Source: Parafrankia irregularis (GTDB lineage: Bacteria > Actinomycetota > Actinomycetes > Frankiales > Frankiaceae). Taken from it: a stretch of 64,000 nucleotides of DNA. The stretch is taken from positions 175,813-239,812 of the forward strand of contig NZ_FAOZ01000005.1 in assembly GCF_001536285.1 (NCBI RefSeq), written 5' to 3'. Below are positions 17,131 through 24,554 of this stretch, in pieces; the first letter of the stretch is position 1; each line of letters starts with the position of its first letter. The position numbers were made by a program, and so were the translations under genes. A model generated the notes under the pieces. The model worked only from the letters and a program-made list of their open reading frames with translations. It did no database searches and was not told the origin of the DNA.

Positions 17131-18245
17131 GTCGGCACCGTCACTTTCAGACCGGCCCTGACCTCGGTGCCGCTGACCTCGACCCGGCCGTCCGCGAACA
17201 GGCCGGTCCGCACCGGGATCATCCGGGTTCCGCCACCGTCGGCGACGACCTCCAGCGCGTAGCCACCCTCGATCGTCGCGAGCAGCGCCGTCACCGGAAC
17301 CACCAGTACGTCCGCCCGCTCTGCCAGGACGTGCCGCAGTTTGACGGGAGCCTGGTCCAGCGCACCGACCGCACCCTGGTCGGCGATGGTCACGGTGATC
17401 GGCACCGTCGTCTGCTGTGCTCCCCCGCCACCACCGGCCCCGCCGCCACCGTTTCCGGTCCCGCCGGCGGAGCTGTCCGCGCCGGCGTCCGGCTGACTGG
17501 CCGACTGCTGGGTGCCGACGTCCGCGACGACGCCGGAGACGGCCGTGCCGGACGGCAGCACGACGTCCACCGCACCGCCGCGAACCGCCCAGGCGGTGTT
17601 CTGCGCCGGGACCTGAGCGGTCACCATCTTCGTCGTCGCGGTGCAGGTGAGGATCTGCCCGGTCGCGCTCGCGCCGAGGCGGGCCACCCGGCTGGCCACC
17701 CGGACCGGGCCGGGCCGGTAGATGACATCGGCGATCTCCACCGTGCCGGTCTGGTTGCGGTGCAGATCCCGCTGCCAGCGCCGGACGGCAGCACCCGTGT
17801 CAGCCGTGTAGCGCTCGTCGACCCGGAAGCCGGTGTACCCGAGCTCGCTCAGGTTCCGTTCGAACTGCTCGACGTCCGCGCCGACCGTGTCGGGCGCGAG
17901 CTGGCGGTACATCGGCAGCTCGCCGAACAGCAGCACCACCGGCTGTTCGTCCGCGCGCAGCAGCGGTTGGCCGCGGTCCACCGTGCCACCGGCGGCGGGC
18001 AGCCAGGTGAGGGTGCCACTCGCCCGGGAATCGACCGGCTGGGTCGGGCCGTGGCTGAGCGTTCCGTCGACGAAGGCGGTCTGTACCAGGTCGGTGCGGA
18101 TGACCTCGGCGGTGTCCGTGGGCGGTGCCGCCGCGGCCGGTGCCTCCGACGACCCGCCCGACCCGACGCTCACGATCACCAGACCGCCGGTGAGGGCGAG
18201 CGCGGCCGCCGCCCCGCCCACGACCAGGCCGGTGCGTCTCCTCAC
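17127..18245 (-). CDS. HlyD/MacA-like adaptor with peptidoglycan-binding domain
   Basis: The 372-residue protein has one N-terminal membrane anchor (about 5-27) and an extracellular remainder. It contains a peptidoglycan-binding-like helical segment (about 125-165: [16 protein letters not shown] to VRRWQRDL), barrel-like segments typical of adaptor proteins, and a Gly-rich loop (GGTGNGGGGAGGGGG). This arrangement is common in Gram-positive MacA-like adaptors, where the wall-binding module replaces the outer-membrane contact. It overlaps both neighbours by four bases (GTGA), so stoichiometric translation is likely. Confidence 0.85.
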   Translation of the reverse strand: MRRRTGLVVGGAAAALALTGGLVIVSVGSGGSSEAPAAAAPPTDTAEVIRTDLVQTAFVDGTLSHGPTQPVDSRASGTLTWLPAAGGTVDRGQPLLRADEQPVVLLFGELPMYRQLAPDTVGADVEQFERNLSELGYTGFRVDERYTADTGAAVRRWQRDLHRNQTGTVEIADVIYRPGPVRVASRVARLGASATGQILTCTATTKMVTAQVPAQNTAWAVRGGAVDVVLPSGTAVSGVVADVGTQQSASQPDAGADSSAGGTGNGGGGAGGGGGAQQTTVPITVTIADQGAVGALDQAPVKLRHVLAERADVLVVPVTALLATIEGGYALEVVADGGGTRMIPVRTGLFADGRVEVSGTEVRAGLKVTVPT

Positions 18246-18817
18246 CCGCCCACCGTCCCGCCGGTGCTGGACGGATTGACCTGCTGCTGGCAGGCGAGCA
18301 CGGCCGAGGCCACGTTCGGGTCATCCTTGATCCGGGCGGCGAACTGGTCACTGACCCGCGATTCGCCGGTCACCGGGTCGGGGTCCGGGTAGTCCGGCAC
18401 GCCGCGGCCGCGGATGCACTCCGCCAGCTTCCGCTGGTTCTCGATGGCGTCCTGGTCGGGCCGCTCCGCGTCGAAGACGGCCTGCAGCAGGGACCGGCAC
18501 TTCTGCGAGGCGGCGTCCACGACCCCGAGGTTCGTCCGCACCTTGTCGATCTGCGGCATGCCTTCCTCGGTCGGCTGGTCGAGCAGGGTGACGCCGTTCG
18601 TCACGAGGCAGTCTCGATACCGCCTGATCTGGCTGTCGCGATCGGTCCCGGCGGCGGGGGCCGTCGTGGCGCCGTTCGCGACGGACGCCACCTGCGGCGA
18701 TTCGCTGTCGCCTCCGCAACCGGCGGGCAGGACCAACGCGGCCAGCCCGATCACAAGCGCGGGGCCCAGCAGCGCTCTCCGCCGCCGACTCACTCCAGGA
18801 CCTGGCGTGTTCTTCAT
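18242..18817 (-). CDS. Lipoprotein, first gene of the exporter operon
   Basis: This 191-residue product has a signal peptide ending in a lipobox (LVLPAGCGGD, Cys about 34). The mature part has three further Cys (in YRDCLVTNG, SQKCRSLL and AECIRGRG) and a final VLACQQQ. The Cys pairs with C-x-x-G-x spacing suggest disulfide-stabilised helices. I recognise no named family, although similar lipoproteins beside MacAB-like exporters and two-component systems are familiar in actinomycetes. It may be the sensor or ligand-binding part of the system. The start has no obvious ribosome site, so a leaderless or short-leader mRNA is possible. Confidence 0.75.
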   Translation of the reverse strand: MKNTPGPGVSRRRRALLGPALVIGLAALVLPAGCGGDSESPQVASVANGATTAPAAGTDRDSQIRRYRDCLVTNGVTLLDQPTEEGMPQIDKVRTNLGVVDAASQKCRSLLQAVFDAERPDQDAIENQRKLAECIRGRGVPDYPDPDPVTGESRVSDQFAARIKDDPNVASAVLACQQQVNPSSTGGTVGG

Positions 18818-18851
18818 GTCACGGATACAACCCGCGCGGAGATAAAGTCAC

Positions 18852-18871
18852 CGTAAGCGACGACACTTACG
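18852..18871. promoter_or_regulatory. Inverted repeat in the divergent exporter/regulator promoter region
   Basis: CGTAAG-N8-CTTACG is a perfect 6-bp inverted repeat midway between the exporter operon (starts 18817, minus) and the regulator gene (starts 18995, plus). It is a candidate binding site for the divergently encoded response regulator. Confidence 0.45.
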
Positions 18872-18994
18872 CAGTTCTTATCCCGTTCTCCTCGACAATC
18901 ACCGCAGCACCGCGGCCGGTCCGACGTCCGGGGTTCCAGGCCCGAGGTTCGATGTTCGAGGTTCGACGCCCGAGGGTTTCGAAGGGAGGCGCTG

Positions 18995-19651
18995 ATGCGC
19001 GTGCTGGTTGCCGAGGACGAGCAGCTGCTGGCCGACGCGATCGCCGAGGGCCTGCGCCGCGAGGCCATCGCGGTCGACGTGGCCTACGACGGCGCCGAGG
19101 CGCTCGAACGGCTGGGGGTCAACGACTACGACGTCCTGGTCCTCGATCGCGATCTTCCGCTCACCCACGGCGATGAGGTCTGCCGTCAGGTCGTCGCGTC
19201 AGGTGCGGCGACCAGAGTGCTGATGCTCACCGCGGCGGGCGAGATCGATGATCGGGTCGCCGGCCTGTCACTCGGGGCGGACGACTACCTGCCGAAGCCG
19301 TTCGCGTTCGCCGAGTTCGTCGCCCGGGTGCGGGCGCTGGCCCGACGGGCGCGGCCCGCGGCCCCTCCGGTGCTGCACCGGGCCGGCATCGAGCTCGACC
19401 CCGGCCGCGTCCAGGCGAGCCGGGACGGCCGCCACCTCCCCCTGTCACGCAAGGAGTTCGGGCTGCTCCAGGAGCTGCTGCTGGCCGAGGGCGCGGTCGT
19501 GAGCGCCGAGCGGCTGTTGGAGAAGGTCTGGGACGAGAACATCGACCCGTTGACGAACGTCGTCCGGGTGACCGTGATGACGTTGCGGCGCAAGCTGGGT
19601 GAGCCCCAGCTCGTCGAGACGGTCGCCGGCGCGGGGTATCGGCTACGTTGA
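18995..19651 (+). CDS. OmpR-family response regulator, divergent from the exporter
   Basis: The 218-residue regulator has a receiver domain (VAEDEQ, phospho-acceptor Asp 51 in VLDRDLP, Lys in YLPKPFAF) and a winged helix (ENIDPLTNVVRVTVMTLRRK, ending GYRLR). AAGGGAGG lies 5 nt before the ATG. The gap upstream contains GTTCGA-rich near-repeats (about 18933-18985). It is coupled to the kinase by a TTGA overlap and transcribed away from the lipoprotein/ABC operon, its likely target. Confidence 0.94.
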   Translation: MRVLVAEDEQLLADAIAEGLRREAIAVDVAYDGAEALERLGVNDYDVLVLDRDLPLTHGDEVCRQVVASGAATRVLMLTAAGEIDDRVAGLSLGADDYLPKPFAFAEFVARVRALARRARPAAPPVLHRAGIELDPGRVQASRDGRHLPLSRKEFGLLQELLLAEGAVVSAERLLEKVWDENIDPLTNVVRVTVMTLRRKLGEPQLVETVAGAGYRLR

Positions 19652-20919
19652 CCGGGCCCGCTGCGTGGTTCGCCGGGCGGTCTGCCCGCCGGGCCGCCGG
19701 GCGGTCGGCCGTCCGCCTCCGGCTGGCGCTGATGTTCGCCGCTCTCGGCCTGGTCGTGGGCGCCTCGACCCTGCTCGCCACCTACCTGCTCGTCGAGCGT
19801 TCCATCGCGCTGCAGACCGTCGACCTCGACCCCGCCGCCGTCGGGCCCACCGCCTCCGACGAGCAGATCGAGCGGTCCAAGGCCCGGGCGGCGGAGGCGG
19901 AGCGGTCCCTCCGGCAGCAGCTACGCGCGGGGACCCTCGACCCGCTGGTCGATCGTGGGCTGGTCCTGGTCGCCGGGTTCACGGTGGCAAGTCTGGCGGT
20001 CGGCTGGTTCGCGGCGGGCACGACCCTGCGCCCGCTGCGCCCCATCATCGCCACCGCCCGCCGGGTCGCGGACGGCAACCTGCGCGAACGCGTCCCGGTG
20101 GCGGAGGACAACGGCGAGTGGAAGGAGCTCACGGTCGCGATCAACGACATGCTGTCCCGGCTCGACGCCACGTTCGCGGCGCAGCGGCAGTTCGTCGGCA
20201 ACGCCTCCCACGAGCTCAAGACACCACTGGCGATCAACCAGACGCTGCTCGAGGTGGCGATGGCCCGCCCCGACGCCTCCCCCGACCTGGTGCGGCTCGG
20301 CGAGACCATGCTGGCGGTGAACGCCAGGCACGAGCGGCTGGTGGACGGGCTGCTGGCGCTGGTCCGCGCCGAGCACGGCGTGGCCGACCCGCGGCCGGTC
20401 GACGTCGCCGAGGTCGTCGAGGGCGGGCTGGTCCTGTCCCGCCCGGAGGCGGAGCGGCTGAGGCTGCGTCTCGACGCCGAGGCCCGCCCGGTGACGGTGA
20501 GCGGCGACCGGCTCCTGCTCGACCGGCTCGTGCAGAACCTGCTGCAGAACGCCATCAGGCACAACGTGGCCGGCGGCTGGCTGCGTCTCACCGCCGGCCC
20601 GATCGACGGCGCGGCCCGGCTGACCGTGACCAACAGCGGGCCGGTGATCGCCCCCAGCAGCGTGCCCGCGCTGTTCGAGCCGTTCGCCCGGGCGACGAAC
20701 CGCGTCCATTCGGCCCGCGGCAGCGGCCTGGGCCTGTCCATCGTCCGCTCGGTGGCGCAGGCCCACGGTGGCACGGTGACCGCTTCCGCCCGCGCGGAGG
20801 GCGGGCTGGATGTGGTGGTGACGATCCCGGCGGCCACCAGGCAGAACCACGACGATCTCGCCCCGAGAGCACGGCCGGCACTCACCCACGACCACGACTC
20901 CGACGGGCAGTTCCCCTAG
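19648..20919 (+). CDS. Sensor histidine kinase, partner of the preceding regulator
   Basis: This 423-residue kinase starts at TTG 19648, overlapping the regulator stop. It has TM1 (about 25-48), a short extracellular loop (about 50-102), TM2 (about 104-123), HAMP, HisKA with His 188 in NASHELKTPLAINQ, and HATPase with NLLQNAIRHN and GSGLGLSIVRSVAQAHGG. The sensor loop is only about 50 residues, as in the small-loop kinases that sense transporters or membrane stress, often through the neighbouring ABC exporter. This fits control of the 15134-18817 operon. Confidence 0.93.
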   Translation: MTGPAAWFAGRSARRAAGRSAVRLRLALMFAALGLVVGASTLLATYLLVERSIALQTVDLDPAAVGPTASDEQIERSKARAAEAERSLRQQLRAGTLDPLVDRGLVLVAGFTVASLAVGWFAAGTTLRPLRPIIATARRVADGNLRERVPVAEDNGEWKELTVAINDMLSRLDATFAAQRQFVGNASHELKTPLAINQTLLEVAMARPDASPDLVRLGETMLAVNARHERLVDGLLALVRAEHGVADPRPVDVAEVVEGGLVLSRPEAERLRLRLDAEARPVTVSGDRLLLDRLVQNLLQNAIRHNVAGGWLRLTAGPIDGAARLTVTNSGPVIAPSSVPALFEPFARATNRVHSARGSGLGLSIVRSVAQAHGGTVTASARAEGGLDVVVTIPAATRQNHDDLAPRARPALTHDHDSDGQFP

Positions 20920-21029
20920 CATCTCCGTCGGACCTGGTCAAGAAACGAATGCTCGTGACTGTCACGATCCGGCCATCCCCCGAAGGATTGACCCTGTCCG
21001 ACCGGACACTTTCCTAAAGGGAGACGGGA

Positions 21030-21428
21030 ATGAAGCTCAAGCGCGCGTTCGCGGCAACATCCGTGCTCGCCACATGTCTCGCCACCGCGCTCGGGGTGGC
21101 TGCGCCGGCCGACGCGGCCACGCACAAGAACGGGGTGCTGGAGACCGGCGAGTTCGGCCTCTACTACCTGCAGAACCAGAGCGGCTACGTGTTCGACCTC
21201 TACGTGTCGGACGACAACTTCGCGGGGGACGTGTTCCCCGGCACCAGCATCTCCGCGAACGACAACACCGAGTCCTACCGGAACCGGGACAGCTACTGGT
21301 GGCACGTGTTCACGAACGCGAGCTACACGGGCTCGCACGGCTGCCTGTCCGCGGGCTACGTGGGCAACGCCTCCGCGACGTACAAGAACACGATCTCGTC
21401 GGCTTACTGGTCGTCGGCCTCCTGCTGA
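21030..21428 (+). CDS. Small secreted I36-like (beta/gamma-crystallin type) protein
   Basis: The 132-residue product has a Sec signal peptide (cut near ADA-ATHK, about 30) and a mature domain starting NGVLETGEFGLYYLQNQSG. This resembles the peptidase-inhibitor I36 / streptomycete metalloproteinase-inhibitor fold (NGxCxxGEFCLYY). The two N-terminal cysteines usual there are Leu and Gly here; only two Cys remain, both near the C-terminus (GSHGCL and the final residue). Many aromatic residues and Asn repeats suit a small beta protein. Inhibitor activity is unproven. The ribosome site AAGGGAG is good, and the gene stands alone. Confidence 0.7.
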   Translation: MKLKRAFAATSVLATCLATALGVAAPADAATHKNGVLETGEFGLYYLQNQSGYVFDLYVSDDNFAGDVFPGTSISANDNTESYRNRDSYWWHVFTNASYTGSHGCLSAGYVGNASATYKNTISSAYWSSASC

Positions 21429-21444
21429 TCCAGCGCAACGCACT

Positions 21445-21512
21445 GAGCCTTTTCCATCGTCGACTCGGACCTGCGGCGTCGCTGACCGTGCACCGTGGGA
21501 TGGAGAAGGCTC
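21445..21512. repeat. Dispersed repeat family 2, copy 1
   Basis: A 68-bp inverted repeat with 14-bp arms (GAGCCTTTTCCATC / GATGGAGAAGGCTC, one mismatch) encloses TCGTCGACTCGGACCTGCGG and the following GCTGACCGTGCACCGTG. It starts 16 bp after the I36-like stop. The central 45 bp recur almost unchanged at 48784-48823. Confidence 0.8.
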
Positions 21513-21711
21513 GCCGATCGGCCTTCCGTACCGATCAACGCTCCGGCCTGGTTGCCAGGCGCGGTTCTGTGCGCCCGACCGCCTGATCGCCTGAGCACGG
21601 TCACGAAATTCGTTCCGAACGGACGGCTGCGGCCGGTCGTGCGCCGTGGCGGCTGTCGCGGCGCGGCGGCCGCAGCCGTACCGGTCCGTTCCGCCGTCCG
21701 GGAGAGCTTAG

Positions 21712-22641
21712 ATGGCCCTGAACCGCCGGAAACCGAGAGCAGGCGCCGGTGTGGACTCCGTGCTCGCCGCGCTTGCCGTGCTCGCCGCGCTGGTGTTGCT
21801 CGCCAGCTGTGCCGGGGGAAAGCCCGACTCCGAACCAGCCGAGCCGGCCGAACCGGCGATAGGCGCGGCACCGAAACTGCTGGCCAGCTCGGGACTACGG
21901 CTCCCGGTGGAGGACTATCTGCCCACCCAGGACCAGCTCGACCGTCTCAGTCAGGCCAACCTGACGCTGATCCAGCGCTGCATGGCCCGGTTCGGCGTGC
22001 GATACGACGTCCAGCCGACGCCCGGGGGCATCTACGGTCCGGTCAGTCTCACGGACCGCCGGTACGGCATCACAGACGCCGAGCTGGCCAGAACCGCGGG
22101 GTACGGGCTCGGCGCACGGGATCCGGCGCTACAGCCGAAGCCAGCGAGGCCGGATCTTGACGCCGACGGGCAGACGGTGCTGACCGGTCAGGGCTCGTCC
22201 GTGGTCCACGGCCTGGCGGTACCAGCAGATGGCTGCCTGGGCGAGGCCGACCGGGCTCTGGTGCGGTCCGTCCCGAAGCCCGACGACCTGCGCCGCGGCA
22301 ACAACCTGCAGATGGGAACCTTCGAGGTGACCAAGAGGGACAGCCGGGTCCGAGCGGTCTTCGTCGCCTGGTCGGCCTGCATGAAGGAGGCCGGTTACCA
22401 CTACGCCGACCCGTTGGTCGTCGCCGGCGATCCGGCCTTCACCTCGCCGCCGAGCACCACCCAGATCGCGGTGGCGCTCGCCGACATCGCCTGCAAGGCC
22501 CGGACGAACCTGGTCGGCGAATGGTTCACCGTGGAGTCCGCGTACCAGCGGCGTGCCATTGATGCGGATCCCACCGGTTTCGCGAGAACCCGGGCCGCGC
22601 TCGCCGCGAGGGACCGGACCGCGACCGAGGTCGCCCAGTAA
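21712..22641 (+). CDS. Putative lipoprotein of unknown function
   Basis: The 309-residue product has an N-terminal hydrophobic helix ending in a lipobox (LVLLASCAGG, Cys about 38), then an EPAEPAEPA linker. The mature domain has conserved-looking Cys residues (LIQRCMARFG, ADGCLGEADR, WSACMKEAGYHY and IACKARTNL). Spaced Cys and an R-C-M-x3-G-like pattern are seen in several actinobacterial cell-surface lipoproteins. I do not recognise a named family. GGGAGAG stands before the ATG. The preceding 280 bp hold only the family 2 repeat. Confidence 0.72.
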   Translation: MALNRRKPRAGAGVDSVLAALAVLAALVLLASCAGGKPDSEPAEPAEPAIGAAPKLLASSGLRLPVEDYLPTQDQLDRLSQANLTLIQRCMARFGVRYDVQPTPGGIYGPVSLTDRRYGITDAELARTAGYGLGARDPALQPKPARPDLDADGQTVLTGQGSSVVHGLAVPADGCLGEADRALVRSVPKPDDLRRGNNLQMGTFEVTKRDSRVRAVFVAWSACMKEAGYHYADPLVVAGDPAFTSPPSTTQIAVALADIACKARTNLVGEWFTVESAYQRRAIDADPTGFARTRAALAARDRTATEVAQ

Positions 22642-22783
22642 CGCCGGACCACCACCTCCGCGCACGAACATCCGCACTTGGACGCCGACGCGCTCACCTC
22701 CATGTACGCACGTCCATGGAGGTCCATGCATGTTCCACGCGCGCCACGGGCCAGCATCGGCCCGTGGCGCCTTTGTCGACCGG

Positions 22784-22993
22784 TCAGACGACCGGCCACT
22801 CCAGCTGAAGGCCCAGCCGTACCAGCTCCGCCGTGTTGACAGCTCCGGTCTTCGCCCGAACCCGGCGCATATAGGTGTCCACGGTGGCCACCGTGATACC
22901 GAGCCGTCGACTGATCTGCAGATAGGTGTGGCCGCGGGCGAAGCTCGCCAGCACGGCCCTTTCTCGATGAGACAGCGAAGCAGTTTCCGTCAA
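22784..22993 (-). CDS. HTH-only LuxR-type regulator (69 aa)
   Basis: The whole protein is one GerE/LuxR helix-turn-helix: LSHRERAVLASFARGHTYLQ, ISRRLGITVATVDTYMRRVR, then AKTGAVNTAELVRLGL. There is no receiver, autoinducer or ATPase domain. TTG 22993 is the likely start, with GGGGAG 5 nt upstream. Longer frames on this strand are in another phase. It could bind DNA as a dimer without input, or compete with full-length LuxR regulators. It lies downstream of another orphan LuxR protein (23362-23928) on the same strand. Confidence 0.68.
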   Translation of the reverse strand: MTETASLSHRERAVLASFARGHTYLQISRRLGITVATVDTYMRRVRAKTGAVNTAELVRLGLQLEWPVV

Positions 22994-23361
22994 GGCTTCT
23001 CCCCGTGTGTCCTACGTCACCGATCGCGGGCTGCGGCACGATCGAACATCGGCACCCAATCGGCCCGCAGATTCATGCGCCGGCTATGACCTGGAAAGTC
23101 TCCACTGCAGACGTCACCATCGGGGCGGCGTCCACGACGGCGCCGATCAGCTCGCACCACTCGATCAGGATTGATCCTCGCCGATTGTTCGGACGGAGAC
23201 ATCAGGGATAGCACTGAAGACCGCGAACACAAAGATGACAGGACCCAGAAGGCAGAACACGTATTTCCATGGAGACCGGGCGGCACATCCAGGTCATCCT
23301 TACCCAAACCGATTCACGCCGATTCACGCCGAGCAAACCGAGCCACGCGGGTCACCGCGGA
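22994..23361. other. Spacer between two LuxR-type genes
   Basis: No open frame here looks coding. Base composition is less GC-rich than the surroundings around 23210-23350. No repeat or hairpin of note was seen. Confidence 0.35.
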
Positions 23362-23928
23362 TCAGCTGGCCGGATGGTGCCCGGTTGCCTCAAGATAGGC
23401 GAGAACAGCCAGCACCCGGCGGTTGTCCGCGCGCTGAGGCTGCAGGCCGAGCCGGGTGAAGATGCTGCGCACGTGGGACTCGACCGTTCGAGGAGTGAGG
23501 GCGAGCCGATCACCGATGGAGCGGTTGGAACGCCCCTGGGCAATCAGGGCGAGCACTTCACGTTCACGATCGGTCAGCGCGTCAAGGGGATCCGGTCGAT
23601 GTTCGCCCGGCCCGACCAGCAGCCCCACGGCATCATCATCGACATCCGACTGCACCACGACGTCGTAGCCGAAACAAACAAGCAGCTCCGCCACCGCCTC
23701 GAGCAGAACGGCCGCGTCATCGGCCGGCACGACCCGAAGCCCGATGGATGAAGCCACATCCCACTCCGGACGCCGCCGCGGAGAGCCCTCCTGTTGCCCT
23801 GGCCTCGTCACAGCGACGCGGCGGCGGGGAGGCAGACCCCGACGAAACCGCCGGGAAACAGCTCGAACATTCCCGTTAAACGCGAGACGAAAGTCGACAT
23901 CAACCGTGAGCAGATAGACCGATGGCAA
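23362..23928 (-). CDS. LuxR-family response regulator with most of the receiver domain missing
   Basis: The C-terminal half is a full LuxR HTH (DALTDREREVLALIAQGRSN to RTVESHVRSIFTRLGL, then RRVLAVLAYLEA), as in NarL-type regulators. In front of it, LRVVPADDAAVLLEAVAELL (about 62-81) resembles the first strand and helix of a NarL-type receiver, but the sequence then jumps within about 30 residues to the HTH. The phospho-acceptor Asp, the Thr/Ser strand and the Lys strand are absent. The basic N-terminal 60 residues and the TTG start lack support. It is either a relic or a phosphorylation-independent regulator. Confidence 0.62.
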   Translation of the reverse strand: MPSVYLLTVDVDFRLAFNGNVRAVSRRFRRGLPPRRRVAVTRPGQQEGSPRRRPEWDVASSIGLRVVPADDAAVLLEAVAELLVCFGYDVVVQSDVDDDAVGLLVGPGEHRPDPLDALTDREREVLALIAQGRSNRSIGDRLALTPRTVESHVRSIFTRLGLQPQRADNRRVLAVLAYLEATGHHPAS

Positions 23929-24554
23929 GGAATTAGAAAGTTTTCCGCCACACCATCGGAGCCCACCGAGTGAGCGTGTCAGAACTCTCTGCGACTGTCA
24001 ACCGGATTGCATCGAAGACACCGTCGAAGCTCAGCCGGTGACCGTCGCCGTCAATCGAGCGAGCCGGCCAGCAGGCCGGCGACCAGCTGCCATAACCACC
24101 CGGAACACCGAAATATTTCGGGATGAAAATATCCCGGGCGCACCGGTGAACAATGGGCGACGGCGCCGGACCGGAATTCAGGCCACCGATATACCGGCCA
24201 GCCGTGCCAGCCCTGGCCGTGGTGGAACAGCACACCCGGCAGGGAACGCTCCACCGCCGCGCCACCGGCTTCGGCGGTGCTCCAGGCGGCACCGGATCGT
24301 CCGCGACACCTTCGGCGGCCGGGGCGAGAACCACCCCGGCACCGCGGCCCAGGTCGGCGCCCACCGGACCAGCCGGGCGGGGCGGCGGGTCGACACCGGC
24401 TCAGCAGCCACCGACCGTCTGGGCGCCGGCAGTGGCTCCGACGACGTCCAGCGCCGTCCTCCCGCACTCTCCTACATGGCCCCCGCCTGCCGGCTGATGC
24501 CGGGCACGCACCCCGTGGGCGGGGCTGTCGGCGGGGGCCCGCGAGCGGGGCCGG
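23929..24554. other. Intergenic region with AT-rich palindromes
   Basis: No convincing gene is present; the open frames are low-complexity shadows. It contains a perfect 12-bp palindrome CGAAATATTTCG (24109-24120) directly followed by a CGGGAT/ATCCCG hairpin (24119-24136), a conspicuous AT-rich island in this GC-rich DNA. Confidence 0.45.
24109..24136. promoter_or_regulatory. Palindrome CGAAATATTTCG plus adjoining hairpin
   Basis: This is a perfect 12-bp palindrome overlapping a 6-bp-arm hairpin with loop GAAAAT. It could be an operator or a weak terminator downstream of the DHA2 exporter gene, which ends at 24555 on the minus strand. Confidence 0.35.
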
